A stretch of DNA of 64,000 bases, taken from NCBI RefSeq assembly GCF_013386165.1, contig NZ_JACAOS010000024.1, forward strand, positions 1-64,000, read 5' to 3'. The notes beneath the pieces were generated by a model that was not told the origin of the DNA, searched no databases, and was given only the letters and a program-made list of their open reading frames with translations. The stretch comes from Pseudomonas gingeri (lineage in GTDB: Bacteria; Pseudomonadota; Gammaproteobacteria; Pseudomonadales; Pseudomonadaceae). How positions within the stretch are numbered: the first letter of the stretch is position 1; each line of letters opens with the position of its first letter. Positions 1-8,824 of this stretch are shown here, piece after piece. The position numbers and the translations under genes were made by a program.

Positions 1-432
1 CCGGGATTAGTTGACCACTACATCAACCATTTGGCCCCAGCGGGCATGAAAGCCTACAGCGCTGGCAGCCAGCCCAAAGGTGAAGTGCACCCGCTGGCCC
101 TAAAAACGCTGGAAAAGGCAGGCATCTCAACGGCTGGGCTGTTCAGCAAGTCCAGCGACGCGCATGAAAACCTTGCTCCCGACTTCGTCATTACGGTCTG
201 CGACAAAGCAGCGGGCGAAGCGTGCCCGGTGTTCTTCGGCCCCTCAGTCAAGGGGCACTGGGGCTTGGCTGACCCATCGGACTTTCACGGCACACCAGAA
301 GAGGTTCAGGCCGCATTTGATGTGACCCTGGAGCAAATCACCCGGCGACTGAAAGCGTTCCTGGCTTTACCCCTTTCCACGTTGAGTGCCGAGCAGCTCA
401 AGGCTGAGCTGGCTCTGATCGGCACGCTTTAA
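1..432 (+). CDS. arsC: Arsenate reductase, thioredoxin-coupled LMW-phosphatase type, 5' truncated by window
   Basis: Reduces arsenate to arsenite in the cytoplasm with thioredoxin as electron donor. The frame is open from base 1, so the N-terminus, with the nucleophilic Cys of the CX5R loop, lies outside the window. The visible part starts near the family segment [15 protein letters not shown] and keeps the redox Cys pair in [15 protein letters not shown]. The motif [12 protein letters not shown] carries the conserved catalytic DP of LMW-phosphatase-type ArsC proteins. It is the first visible gene of the operon, 16 bases before acr3, which exports its product. An arsR repressor is expected upstream but is not in view. 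The family call is secure; the start is unknown. Confidence 0.93.
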   Translation, partial: PGLVDHYINHLAPAGMKAYSAGSQPKGEVHPLALKTLEKAGISTAGLFSKSSDAHENLAPDFVITVCDKAAGEACPVFFGPSVKGHWGLADPSDFHGTPEEVQAAFDVTLEQITRRLKAFLALPLSTLSAEQLKAELALIGTL

Positions 433-448
433 CAGCAGGAGATATGTC

Positions 449-1522
449 ATGAGTAAAAGCCGCCTTTCATTCCTGGACCGCTACCTGACCCTGTGGATTT
501 TTTTGGCCATGGCGTTAGGCATCGGACTGGGTAGCCTGTTCGAAGGCTGGCCGCAGTGGCTCAACAGTCTTTCTGTGGGCACTACCAACATTCCAATCGC
601 CATCGGCTTGATCGTGATGATGTATCCGCCCTTGGCCAAGGTTCGCTATGAGGAGCTGCCGGAGGTCTTCAAAGACAAGCGCATCCTCGCTTTGTCTCTG
701 ATCCAGAACTGGGTGATCGGGCCAATATTGATGTTCGCGTTGGCGATCATCTTCCTTCGGGACCAGCCGGAGTACATGACGGGGCTGATCCTCATCGGCC
801 TGGCTCGCTGCATTGCGATGGTGCTGGTCTGGAATCAGATCGCCGGAGGCAATAATCAGTACGTCGCCGGGCTGGTAGCGTTCAACAGCATCTTCCAGAT
901 CCTGTTTTTCAGCCTATACGCCTGGGTGTTCCTTGGCCTCCTACCGCCCCTGTTCGGGTTAGAAGGTAGCGTCATCGAGACCAGCTTCATCAGCATTGCC
1001 GAATCGGTCCTGATCTACCTGGGCGTGCCGTTCCTGGCCGGCTTCCTGACCCGCAAGATCCTGATCGCGCGCAAAGGAAGCACTTGGTATCAAGAGCACT
1101 TCATCCCAAAAATCAGTCCGCTAACGCTGGTTGCATTGCTGCTGACCATCGTCGCTATGTTCAGTCTCAAGGGTGGCAAGGTGCTGCAACTGCCGTTGGA
1201 TGTACTGCGCATCGCGATCCCCCTGACGATCTACTTTGTCGTGATGTTCTTCCTCAGCTTCTGGATGGGCAAGCTGCTCAAAGCTGACTATCCACGTACC
1301 ACGGCTCTGGCGTTCACCGCCGCGAGTAACAATTTCGAACTCGCCATTGCGGTCGCCATCGCTACCTTCGGACTGGCCTCGCCTGTCGCTTTCGCTACGG
1401 TGATTGGCCCTCTTGTGGAAGTGCCGGTGCTGATTTCCCTGGTCGGTGTCGCCTTTTGGCTGAAGCGCCGCTGGTTCGACGAATCCAAGAGCGCCGTTGC
1501 GCAGGACAAAGACTATGTTTGA
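449..1522 (+). CDS. acr3: ACR3-family arsenite efflux permease
   Basis: Inner-membrane carrier that expels As(III) using the proton motive force. The 357-residue protein has about ten hydrophobic helices. It carries the conserved thiol in [13 protein letters not shown] (Cys121) and the helix motif [18 protein letters not shown], both diagnostic of ACR3 rather than ArsB of the ArsA/B type. The start is ATG 449 behind an AGGAG-like site. Its stop overlaps the arsH start by 8 bases, which implies coupled translation. It exports the arsenite made by ArsC. Confidence 0.95.
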   Translation: MSKSRLSFLDRYLTLWIFLAMALGIGLGSLFEGWPQWLNSLSVGTTNIPIAIGLIVMMYPPLAKVRYEELPEVFKDKRILALSLIQNWVIGPILMFALAIIFLRDQPEYMTGLILIGLARCIAMVLVWNQIAGGNNQYVAGLVAFNSIFQILFFSLYAWVFLGLLPPLFGLEGSVIETSFISIAESVLIYLGVPFLAGFLTRKILIARKGSTWYQEHFIPKISPLTLVALLLTIVAMFSLKGGKVLQLPLDVLRIAIPLTIYFVVMFFLSFWMGKLLKADYPRTTALAFTAASNNFELAIAVAIATFGLASPVAFATVIGPLVEVPVLISLVGVAFWLKRRWFDESKSAVAQDKDYV

Positions 1523-2231
1523 TGACCATATTCCCCAGCTCGATACCGAACTGGTTGATCTTCCCTCGGCAGACAAACTCGGTATCGAAAAGACTTCCAT
1601 TCACAAGCAGCGCATTTTGCTGCTGTACGGATCGACTCGTGAGCGCTCCTTCAGTCGTCTGCTGGTAGAGGAAGCAGCTCGGCTGCTGGAGCACTTCGGC
1701 GCCGAGGCGCGGGTTTTCAATCCGTCAGGTTTGCCGCTGCCAGATGACGCACCTGACGATCACCCACGTGTGAAGGAACTGCGCGAGCTGATGCTGTGGT
1801 CCGAGGGGCAGGTCTGGTGCTCTCCAGAACGTCACGGTTCCATGAGTGCCGTCTTCAAGGCTCAGATCGACTGGGTGCCACTGGCAATGGGCGCGGTCCG
1901 CCCGACCCAGGGCAAAACCCTCGCCGTGATGCAGGTGTGCGGCGGCTCGCAGTCGTTCAACGTGGTCAATCAGCTACGGGTGCTGGGACGTTGGATGCGC
2001 ATGTTCACCATCCCCAACCAGTCGTCCGTACCTAAGGCCTACATGGAGTTCGACGACAACGGTCGGATGAAGCCTTCTCCTTTCTACGACCGTGTCGTTG
2101 ATGTGATGGAGGAGTTGGTGAAATTCACGCTGCTGATTCGCGACCGCCAGGACTATCTGGTTGATCGTTATTCCGAGCGCAAGGAGTCGGCGGAAGAACT
2201 CATGAAACGTGTCAATCAGCGCTCCATCTGA
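1515..2231 (+). CDS. arsH: ArsH, NADPH-dependent FMN reductase / organoarsenical oxidase
   Basis: Flavoprotein of about 238 residues. Members of the ArsH family oxidise trivalent organoarsenicals to the less toxic pentavalent forms and reduce quinones or metals with NADPH. The N-terminal half has the FMN phosphate-binding segment [13 protein letters not shown], followed by [20 protein letters not shown], which is characteristic of ArsH. The ATG at 1515 overlaps the acr3 stop. The frame is open further upstream, to 1497, but that would extend well into acr3 and gives a non-family N-terminus. Length and gene order are standard for Pseudomonas ars operons. Confidence 0.94.
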   Translation: MFDDHIPQLDTELVDLPSADKLGIEKTSIHKQRILLLYGSTRERSFSRLLVEEAARLLEHFGAEARVFNPSGLPLPDDAPDDHPRVKELRELMLWSEGQVWCSPERHGSMSAVFKAQIDWVPLAMGAVRPTQGKTLAVMQVCGGSQSFNVVNQLRVLGRWMRMFTIPNQSSVPKAYMEFDDNGRMKPSPFYDRVVDVMEELVKFTLLIRDRQDYLVDRYSERKESAEELMKRVNQRSI

Positions 2232-2243
2232 GGAATTTTCACC

Positions 2244-2756
2244 GTGCAACAACACCCCTATTCCGTATTGCCCCTGGTGCAACTCAAAGGCCAGCTGATT
2301 TTTACCCCGTGCCCAGGTACGAAGGGCACCCGATCTTTCGAGGCGTTGCAAACCCTCAAGGACGCAGGTGCAGTTGCTCTGCTGACGCTGATGCCGACCG
2401 AGGAGCTGCTTCAGAACGAAATCGATCTGCTGCCTGAAGAATGTCAGCTCCTGGGCATTGAATGGTTTCACCTGCCGGTAGCGGATGAACAGCTCCCTGG
2501 CGAGGCATTCAGGGCGGCCTGGGAACAGCACCATCAACGTATCAAGCAGTTACTGACCGAAGGTAAGACCATTGCCATCCATTGTAAGGGTGGCTCGGGC
2601 CGCACTGGCTTGATCGCCGCTCAATTGCTGATCGAGTGCGGCATGCCGTTCGACGAAGCGATCCGCGAGGTGCAGTCGCTGCGCCCACGCGCCGTTCAGC
2701 ATCCAGCCCATATCGAATACATCGGCCAGTTCGACATCCAGTCGAACTCCCACTGA
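2244..2756 (+). CDS. Dual-specificity-type protein tyrosine phosphatase in ars operon
   Basis: The 170-residue protein has the cysteine-phosphatase signature [10 protein letters not shown] (Cys114, Arg120). Asp81 in LPVADEQLP is a candidate general acid. The fold matches the CDKN3/dual-specificity group rather than the LMW group of ArsC. It starts at GTG 2244 after an AGGAA site and lies 12 bases after arsH. Genes of this type recur in ars operons that carry the GAPDH/ArsJ pair. Its substrate is not established: a phosphoprotein, a sugar phosphate, or an arsenylated analogue are all possible. Confidence 0.85.
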   Translation: MQQHPYSVLPLVQLKGQLIFTPCPGTKGTRSFEALQTLKDAGAVALLTLMPTEELLQNEIDLLPEECQLLGIEWFHLPVADEQLPGEAFRAAWEQHHQRIKQLLTEGKTIAIHCKGGSGRTGLIAAQLLIECGMPFDEAIREVQSLRPRAVQHPAHIEYIGQFDIQSNSH

Positions 2757-2779
2757 CAACAGATACAGAGCACAACAAC

Positions 2780-3784
2780 ATGGCTATCAAAGTTGGCATC
2801 AATGGTTTCGGTCGAATCGGTCGCCTCGCTCTGCGAGCGTCCTGGAGCTGGCCAGAATTTGAGTTCATCCAGATCAACGATCCGGCAGGGGACGCAGCAA
2901 CGCATGCGCACTTGCTGAACTTCGATTCGATCCATGGCCGCTGGAATTATCAAGCTGACTCAGAAGGCGACAGCATCGTCATCGACGGCAAGCGGATCAA
3001 GGTGACGGCCAACAAGGCGATTGCCGACACCGATTGGTCGGGCTGTGATCTGGTGATTGAAGCCAGTGGCAAGATGAAGACCGTCGCTGTGCTTCAGGCT
3101 TACCTCGACCAGGGCGTTAAACGCGTGGTGGTCAGCGCTCCGGTGAAGGAAAAAGGCGCGTTGAACATCGTCATGGGCATCAATCATCAACTGTTCAATG
3201 CTGCGGAACATCGCATCGTCACGGCGGCGTCATGCACCACCAACTGTCTGGCGCCAGTGGTGAAGGTGATCCACGAGAAACTGGGTATTCGCCACGGTTC
3301 GATCACCACCATCCACGACTTGACCAACACCCAAAGCATCCTCGACCAACCCCATAAGGATCTGCGTCGTGCACGCGCTTCGGGCATAAGCCTGATCCCG
3401 ACCAGCACTGGCTCGGCCACTGCCATCGCCGAGATTTTCCCAGAGCTGCGTGGACGTCTGAATGGTCACGCCGTGCGCGTACCGCTGGCCAACGCCTCGC
3501 TGACCGACTGTGTCTTCGAAGTCGAGCGCGCCACGACCGTCGAGGAGGTGAACCAGTTCCTGAAGGATGCTTCGGAAAACGAGCTGAAGGATATCCTCGG
3601 TTTCGAGGAGCGCCCGCTGGTGTCCATCGACTACCGTACCGACCCGCGCTCGTCGATCATCGATGCGCTGTCGACCATGGTTATCAATGGCACCCAGGTC
3701 AAACTCTATGCCTGGTACGACAATGAATGGGGCTATGCCAACCGCACCGTCGAACTGGCCAGAATGGTCGGGTTGGCAGTCTGA
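2780..3784 (+). CDS. gapdh: Glyceraldehyde-3-phosphate dehydrogenase, arsenic-operon type
   Basis: Protein of 334 residues with the Rossmann start [12 protein letters not shown] and the active site SCTTNC (Cys152). In operons with arsJ this enzyme is known to use arsenate in place of phosphate, giving unstable 1-arseno-3-phosphoglycerate. ATG 2780 is chosen because it gives the family N-terminus MAIKVGING; the frame is open to 2636 but that part has no homology. It sits 23 bases after the phosphatase and 9 bases before arsJ. A glycolytic gap elsewhere in the genome is expected, so this copy is probably dedicated to arsenate. Confidence 0.93.
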   Translation: MAIKVGINGFGRIGRLALRASWSWPEFEFIQINDPAGDAATHAHLLNFDSIHGRWNYQADSEGDSIVIDGKRIKVTANKAIADTDWSGCDLVIEASGKMKTVAVLQAYLDQGVKRVVVSAPVKEKGALNIVMGINHQLFNAAEHRIVTAASCTTNCLAPVVKVIHEKLGIRHGSITTIHDLTNTQSILDQPHKDLRRARASGISLIPTSTGSATAIAEIFPELRGRLNGHAVRVPLANASLTDCVFEVERATTVEEVNQFLKDASENELKDILGFEERPLVSIDYRTDPRSSIIDALSTMVINGTQVKLYAWYDNEWGYANRTVELARMVGLAV

Positions 3785-3793
3785 GGAGCAGTC

Positions 3794-5014
3794 ATGAAAG
3801 CGTTGTCAGCCCTCGCTCCAGAAATGCGGCAGTACCTGCTCGTTACGGGTAATTACTGGGCCTTCACCCTCACCGACGGCGCCTTGCGCATGTTGGTGGT
3901 GCTGCATTTCAACGAACTGGGCTACAGCCCATTTCAAATCGCGGCGTTGTTTCTGTTTTACGAATTCTTTGGCGTGGTCACCAACCTCGTCGGTGGCTAT
4001 CTCGGGGCTCGGCTGGGTCTGAACAGAACCATGAACATTGGGCTGGGCATGCAGGTCGTGGCGTTGCTGATGCTGGCAGTACCCTCGGTCTGGTTGACCA
4101 TTCCTTGGGTAATGGGCGCTCAAGCGCTTTCGGGGATCGCCAAAGACCTGAACAAGATGAGTGCCAAAAGCTCCATCAAACTCCTGGTGTCCGATGGACA
4201 ACAGGGCAAGCTTTACCAGTGGATAGCCATCCTCACTGGTTCGAAGAACGCACTTAAGGGTGTCGGTTTCTTTCTCGGTGGGGCCTTCCTCGCCCTGATG
4301 GGGTTCAAAGGTGCGTTGGTGGCAATGGCCGGCGTCCTCGCGCTGATCTGGATCGGCAGTCTGACTCTGCTGAAAAAGGACCTGGGCAAAGCCAAGGCCA
4401 AGCCGAAGTTTCGTGAAATCCTTTCCAAGAGCCGAGCGATCAACATTCTCTCGGCAGCGCGGATGTTTCTGTTCGGTGCTCGTGATGTCTGGTTCGTGGT
4501 GGCCTTGCCGGTATACCTGAGCAGTGTTTTTGGCTGGAACTTTTGGAAGGTCGGCGGGTTCCTGGCGGCCTGGGTGATCGGCTACGGCACTGTGCAATCG
4601 TTCGCTCCACGTATTACCGGCAAGAAGCGCGGGCATGTTCCAGATGGTCGCGCTGCACTCCTTTGGGCGCTTGCCCTGGCTGGCCTGCCTGCGACCATCG
4701 CCCTCGGATTGAATACTGGGTTATCGCAACAAGTGGTTCTGTTGGGAGGCCTGATGGTCTTTGGGGCGCTGTTCGCGGTGAACTCCTCACTGCACAGCTA
4801 CCTGATCGTGTCCTATGCCAAGGAAGACGGTGTTTCGCTGGACGTGGGCTTTTACTACATGTCCAACGCCATGGGACGACTGATAGGCACGGTGCTCTCC
4901 GGCTGGGTTTATCAAGTGTATGGGCTGGGTGTGTGCCTATGGATATCCAGCACGTTCGTACTGCTCGCAGCACTGATTTCCATAGGGTTACCGAGGCATG
5001 CCGAGGCGATTTGA
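3794..5014 (+). CDS. arsJ: ArsJ, MFS-type organoarsenical efflux permease
   Basis: Inner-membrane major-facilitator protein of 406 residues with ten to twelve hydrophobic segments. Known ArsJ proteins export 1-arseno-3-phosphoglycerate, which breaks down outside to arsenate, so the pair with GAPDH detoxifies As(V) without reduction. The conserved stretch around residues 110-135 (SGIAKDLNKMSAKSSIK) is typical of ArsJ. The start at ATG 3794 follows a GAGGAG site. It is the last gene of the operon. Confidence 0.93.
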   Translation: MKALSALAPEMRQYLLVTGNYWAFTLTDGALRMLVVLHFNELGYSPFQIAALFLFYEFFGVVTNLVGGYLGARLGLNRTMNIGLGMQVVALLMLAVPSVWLTIPWVMGAQALSGIAKDLNKMSAKSSIKLLVSDGQQGKLYQWIAILTGSKNALKGVGFFLGGAFLALMGFKGALVAMAGVLALIWIGSLTLLKKDLGKAKAKPKFREILSKSRAINILSAARMFLFGARDVWFVVALPVYLSSVFGWNFWKVGGFLAAWVIGYGTVQSFAPRITGKKRGHVPDGRAALLWALALAGLPATIALGLNTGLSQQVVLLGGLMVFGALFAVNSSLHSYLIVSYAKEDGVSLDVGFYYMSNAMGRLIGTVLSGWVYQVYGLGVCLWISSTFVLLAALISIGLPRHAEAI

Positions 5015-5097
5015 GGCCTCGTTGAAAGTGGTTTTCGGCCAATCACGACGATCAGCCAGGCAGTTGATGTAAGGCAGGCAAGTGTTGGAGGCAAATC

Positions 5098-5562
5098 ATG
5101 AATCGGTATACAAGCGTCTCAGCTGTTTCACTCGTGTTGCTCGCCGCGATGCTAGGCAGCGGCTGCGACAAAAAAGAGTCATCCCCCAAGCAATCGTTTG
5201 AAATGGAAAAAAGCGTTATCGGAACATGGGCTGAAGGTGAATGGAGCAATTCTGAACCTCAAAATCAGGCACCTCCGGCCTTCCGTATTTTAGGAGAGAC
5301 GCTGATCATAGACAGCTGCTCTTTCTCTACAGAGAGCCTGTTAAGTCCGACTGAAAAAGATGCGTACCTTGCACTCAAACAGGCGAAGGCTTGCTCGGTG
5401 AGCCTGGCACCTAAAAGCGTAATCCTGCATCGAAAGGGAAATTGCCAGGCGCTGGTCGAGTTGTACGCCTCATTGTCGAGTGTCGGCAACGGTGTCCCGG
5501 AGCAGTCTGGTATCTATACAAAAGTAGGTTGTACTGAGACGTCAGCGGTCCCTAGCCAATGA
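5098..5562 (+). CDS. Small lipoprotein, unknown function
   Basis: Protein of 154 residues that I do not recognise. It has a classic lipoprotein signal: MNRY, a hydrophobic stretch, then the lipobox LGSGC with Cys near residue 23. The mature part begins with charged DKKESS and carries several Cys residues that could form disulphides. A strong GGAGG site precedes ATG 5098. It follows arsJ by 83 bases on the same strand but shows no arsenic signature, so membership of the ars operon is only possible. Confidence 0.75.
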   Translation: MNRYTSVSAVSLVLLAAMLGSGCDKKESSPKQSFEMEKSVIGTWAEGEWSNSEPQNQAPPAFRILGETLIIDSCSFSTESLLSPTEKDAYLALKQAKACSVSLAPKSVILHRKGNCQALVELYASLSSVGNGVPEQSGIYTKVGCTETSAVPSQ

Positions 5563-5874
5563 TCAAAACTTCAGCGGTCACTGTGATCTGTTTTGAGTGG
5601 TCGGTATCGACTCTGCATGGTCGTTGACCGGTCTACAAAACCACCGGAGATTCAGCCCTTTCCGCTCATCGCGCTATGAGTGGACTCGCCCCCCATCTAA
5701 TCGCAGCCAACAAATTCGTAGTCATACATCACGAATTGGCATCTCTGCGCATTGAGCATCACTACCCAAGCCTCGATAGCTCACCAGTCAGGTAGGTCGC
5801 GTAGGCGGCTTGCTTGATGGGCTCTATGCCCGTGCAATGACTTCATCCCGACTCTCTCGATAGGAACCCTGTAC
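5563..5874. other. Intergenic, no gene seen
   Basis: About 310 bases between the lipoprotein gene and the zinc-ribbon gene. No convincing reading frame, RNA gene or strong hairpin was found. It probably contains the promoter of the 5875 gene and may be a junction between the ars operon and the plasmid-type genes that follow. Confidence 0.5.
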
Positions 5875-6210
5875 ATGACCACTCAATGCCCACGCTGTCA
5901 CTCCACCGCTGTCATCACCAAAGATGTCGCCAGGAAAATCGGCGCCCTTATCGGCACCGTCGGTGGCGCCGCCCAAGGGATCACAGGAGCCATGGCTGGT
6001 GCCGAGGTAGGCGCTGTCATCGGCGTTGTCGCCGGCCCCGCTGGCGTCGTTGCTGGCGGTATGGCCGGGGCCATTCTCGGCGGATTAGCCGGGGCGGCGA
6101 CCGGCTGTATCGCTGGCGCCAAACTCGGCGAAGTCATCGATGAGCGGGTTTTGGACAACTACCTCTGCCTCGACTGCGGACTTTCGTTTAGCTGCCGTCA
6201 TTCCGCTTGA
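5875..6210 (+). CDS. Glycine/alanine-rich protein with split zinc ribbon
   Basis: Protein of 111 residues. A CPRC pair near the N-terminus and a CLDC pair near the C-terminus form a likely split zinc ribbon. The middle, about residues 20-85, is a Gly/Ala/Val-rich stretch with glycine-zipper spacing, which suggests membrane insertion or close helix packing. The gene at 7408 has the same N- and C-terminal Cys pairs around a different middle, so the two look like related scaffolds. The neighbours are plasmid/ICE-type accessory genes. Function unknown. Confidence 0.7.
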   Translation: MTTQCPRCHSTAVITKDVARKIGALIGTVGGAAQGITGAMAGAEVGAVIGVVAGPAGVVAGGMAGAILGGLAGAATGCIAGAKLGEVIDERVLDNYLCLDCGLSFSCRHSA

Positions 6211-6353
6211 ACTGCTCCTCTCCCGCTTGAAGCAATCGCTATTCACCATCTGATCCATCGCTTCTCCCCCTCTCGATCAACACCCCGCACGTCGACTGAT
6301 CCCTGCTGAATGCTCAGCGGCTTCGCCGTGCGCCTATGAAAAGGAAGCTCCCC

Positions 6354-7322
6354 ATGGCACACCTCATCGAACAAATGGCTTACGTTGGCGCTACGCCCTG
6401 GCATGGTCTGGGCAATCAGCTCTCGCCCAAACAACCGCTGGAAGTCTGGCAACAAGAAGCCGGCATGAACTGGCAGATCCAGGAGTCGCCGGTGCGTTAC
6501 ATGGCGGATGCCGTCGGTCATCTCGGTACCATCCACTCATTTCCCGAACAGAAGGTGCTCTACCGTTCGGATAGCAAAGAAGCCCTGTCCGTCGTATCGA
6601 AACGCTACCAGGTGGTCCAACCCCGTGAGGTCCTGGAGTTTTACCGTGATCTGACCGAACGCTCAGGTTATGAGCTGGAAACCGCTGGTGTCCTGAAAGG
6701 CGGACGAAAACTCTGGGCTTTGGCACGGACTGGACAGTCAGCCGCGCTCAAAGGCAATGACGTGGTCAATGGCTATTTACTGCTGGCCACTTCCTGCGAC
6801 GGGACGCTGGCCACCACGGCGACCCCAACCACCGTTCGCGTCGTTTGCAATAACACCCTGAGTATTGCGGTCAATGGCGCCAGCCAGGCGATCAAGGTCC
6901 CGCACAGCACTCGGTTCAATCCACAGGCAGTGAAGCAGCAATTGGGCATCGCCGTCTCGCAATGGGACGATTTCATGTACCGCATGCGAATGCTCGCCGA
7001 ACGCAAAGTCCAAGACCGTGAAGCCAAAGATTTTCTGCGCAGTGTGTTAAGCGAGGTGCAGACGGGCAACCCCGAGCGGACCGGCCTCTCGAATGAGCGG
7101 GCCTTAACTAAGGTGCTGAGCCTGTATGAAGGTCACGGTCGAGGGGCGGAGCTGGAAGCGGCCAAGGGCACGGCCTGGGGCTTGCTCAACGCCGTCACCG
7201 AGTATGTCGACCACGAGCGTCGTGCTCGCAGCAACGAGTACCGCATGGACACGGCCTGGTTTGGCCAAGGTGCAGTCATCAAACAACGAGCGCTCAACAC
7301 CGCCCTGCAACTGGTGGCTTGA
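6354..7322 (+). CDS. DUF932 (phage/plasmid-like, TIGR03299) protein
   Basis: Protein of 322 residues with the family start MAHLIEQMAYVGATPWHGLG. The body contains RVVCNNTLSIA, also typical of DUF932 proteins found on plasmids, ICEs and phages. ATG 6354 is preferred over ATG 6336 because an AAGGAAG site sits seven bases before it. The biochemical role is unknown. The family is a good marker for mobile or formerly mobile DNA and supports reading 5-20 kb as an island. Confidence 0.88.
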   Translation: MAHLIEQMAYVGATPWHGLGNQLSPKQPLEVWQQEAGMNWQIQESPVRYMADAVGHLGTIHSFPEQKVLYRSDSKEALSVVSKRYQVVQPREVLEFYRDLTERSGYELETAGVLKGGRKLWALARTGQSAALKGNDVVNGYLLLATSCDGTLATTATPTTVRVVCNNTLSIAVNGASQAIKVPHSTRFNPQAVKQQLGIAVSQWDDFMYRMRMLAERKVQDREAKDFLRSVLSEVQTGNPERTGLSNERALTKVLSLYEGHGRGAELEAAKGTAWGLLNAVTEYVDHERRARSNEYRMDTAWFGQGAVIKQRALNTALQLVA

Positions 7323-7407
7323 AAAGCCCGCGCATAAAGGGAGGCCTACGCCTCCCTCATCCATAGGTTTTCTCTCAGTGATTTAACCCTTTCACCGGAG
7401 CTCCACC

Positions 7408-7737
7408 ATGCCCCCACGCTGCCTGATCTGCGATTCAAAGGCTGTACTGTCCAAAGAGGCCGCTAACGCTGCCGTCATGCTCATTGGGACCATTGATAGC
7501 TTTCTACTCAGTGTGCGCCAGGCCCATACCCAAGGCCTGGTAACTGACCCGGAAACCCGACCTGAAAGCCTGCTCGTGCAACTGCTCGACCTGATCGGCG
7601 AGAGCGTTTCCAGTGCGACATCTGGCTATACCGCCATGACGGCATTTGCCAGAGACGTGCAGAAATATCAATTCAACCACTATGACTTTCTCTGCTTACG
7701 CTGTGGGACCAAGTTCGATCAGAACGCCGAGACCTGA
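7408..7737 (+). CDS. Small zinc-ribbon-like protein
   Basis: Protein of 109 residues with CLIC at the N-terminus and CLRC at the C-terminus, again a split zinc ribbon. The intervening region is mostly helical and not glycine-rich. Both Cys pairs are placed as in the 5875 protein, and both C-termini read NY/HYDFLCLxCG-like, so shared ancestry is likely. Start ATG 7408 follows a CCGGAG site. It converges with the XRE regulator at 7755. Function unknown. Confidence 0.7.
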   Translation: MPPRCLICDSKAVLSKEAANAAVMLIGTIDSFLLSVRQAHTQGLVTDPETRPESLLVQLLDLIGESVSSATSGYTAMTAFARDVQKYQFNHYDFLCLRCGTKFDQNAET

Positions 7738-7754
7738 AAGCCCCACAGCCCCGA

Positions 7755-8102
7755 TCATGCCTTTGCTAGCCGTTCAGCCAAACGCTCAACCAGATCGAGG
7801 ATCAGCTGTCGATCATCCTGGCTCAAAGGCGTCAATAACCGACTGATCCGGCTGGCTTGGTCGTCCGGGCGCGAACTGACCTCGGTCAACAGTTCTGCCG
7901 CCTCGCAGTCAAAGATTCCCGCGAACGCTAGCAAGCGCTCAATGTTGGGAATCACGATGCCGCGTTCAATGCGGGAAACAGCCTCGTTGCCGATTCCCAG
8001 ACGCTCAGCCACTTCCTCCTGCGTCAAGCCACTGCGAATGCGTTGCTTGGCAATCGCACGCCCCACCACACCCGCCAAGTATTTCTGATCAGTCTCTATC
8101 AC
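7755..8102 (-). CDS. XRE-family helix-turn-helix regulator
   Basis: DNA-binding regulator of 115 residues. The HTH lies at about residues 15-70, with RIRSGLTQEEVAERLG and NEAVSRIERG as the two helices. The C-terminal part is a helical oligomerisation region. GTG 8102 is chosen because a GGGGAGG site stands four bases before it; the upstream in-frame TTG at 8120 lies inside the first operator-like repeat. The gene is divergent from the GYF_2 gene at 8234, and three inverted repeats fill the space between, which suggests autoregulation and control of the neighbour. Confidence 0.85.
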   Translation of the reverse strand: MIETDQKYLAGVVGRAIAKQRIRSGLTQEEVAERLGIGNEAVSRIERGIVIPNIERLLAFAGIFDCEAAELLTEVSSRPDDQASRISRLLTPLSQDDRQLILDLVERLAERLAKA

Positions 8103-8117
8103 GGCGCCTCCCCATCT

Positions 8118-8189
8118 CAACCTAGATGGTTGGGCATCACCTCATTGACATGAAGAACTCAACAGGTTGAGAATCAACCCTAAAGGTTG
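8118..8189. promoter_or_regulatory. Candidate operators of the XRE regulator
   Basis: Three inverted repeats share the same arms. CAACC-N5-GGTTG occurs at 8118-8132 and again at 8175-8189, and TCAAC-AG-GTTGA at 8159-8170. The repeated arm and regular layout between two divergent genes fit a dimeric HTH repressor. This is inference; the repeats themselves are read directly. Confidence 0.65.
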
Positions 8190-8233
8190 CTATTCGTCTA
8201 TTTGTGCCCACATCCAAAACCAAGGAATTTTCC

Positions 8234-8773
8234 ATGCCGGAAGCAACAAGCAGTGAGCAATGGTTTTACGAAGAGAAAGGCCAACGTCAGGCTGCCAATG
8301 AACAACAAATAGTCGCCCTCATCCGCTCAGGGAAGCTGACCTACGGCAGCCTCATTTGGAAAAAGGGGCTGGAAAACTGGATTCAACTCGAAAGGACGGA
8401 GTTTCTACAGCACCTCCAAACGGCTTCCCCGCCCCCGCTCACAGGCGCGAGCGTCAACAACACGCTGGTATGGCTACTGGCTTTAGCCCCGCTGCTTGGC
8501 TACTTGCTGGAAGCCTTCGTTGCGGGCGCCACGGGAGGTGGTCAGAGAGCGCTGAGTGATGGCCGTTACTGGTACCTCACCGTGATATTGAACGTCGCCT
8601 TGAGCCTGTTCGATGAAAAACGCCTTAAGAAAGCCGGGCACGACACCCGCCGCTTCAAGGGTTGGGTATTTATCGTACCGGTCTACCTGTACCAACGCGC
8701 CAAGATGCTGAATCAAAACTTGGCGTATTTCATCGTGTGGATTGGCAGTTTCGCTCTCACCTTACTTATCTGA
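8234..8773 (+). CDS. GYF_2-domain (DUF4339) membrane protein
   Basis: Protein of 179 residues. Residues 9-60 resemble the GYF_2 domain: WFYEEKGQRQ, then QIVALIRSGKLTYGSLIWKKGLENW. Three to four hydrophobic segments follow, including VWLLALAPLLGYLLEAF and a C-terminal helix ending at LTLLI. ATG 8234 is preferred because AAGGA lies seven bases upstream. GYF_2 domains bind short proline-rich peptides in known proteins; the partner here is unknown. It is divergent from the XRE gene and probably controlled by it. Confidence 0.8.
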   Translation: MPEATSSEQWFYEEKGQRQAANEQQIVALIRSGKLTYGSLIWKKGLENWIQLERTEFLQHLQTASPPPLTGASVNNTLVWLLALAPLLGYLLEAFVAGATGGGQRALSDGRYWYLTVILNVALSLFDEKRLKKAGHDTRRFKGWVFIVPVYLYQRAKMLNQNLAYFIVWIGSFALTLLI

Positions 8774-8824
8774 ATCATCTAATACAGCTGCTCACCGCCA
8801 TCAAACCATTAACAAGGAAATACC

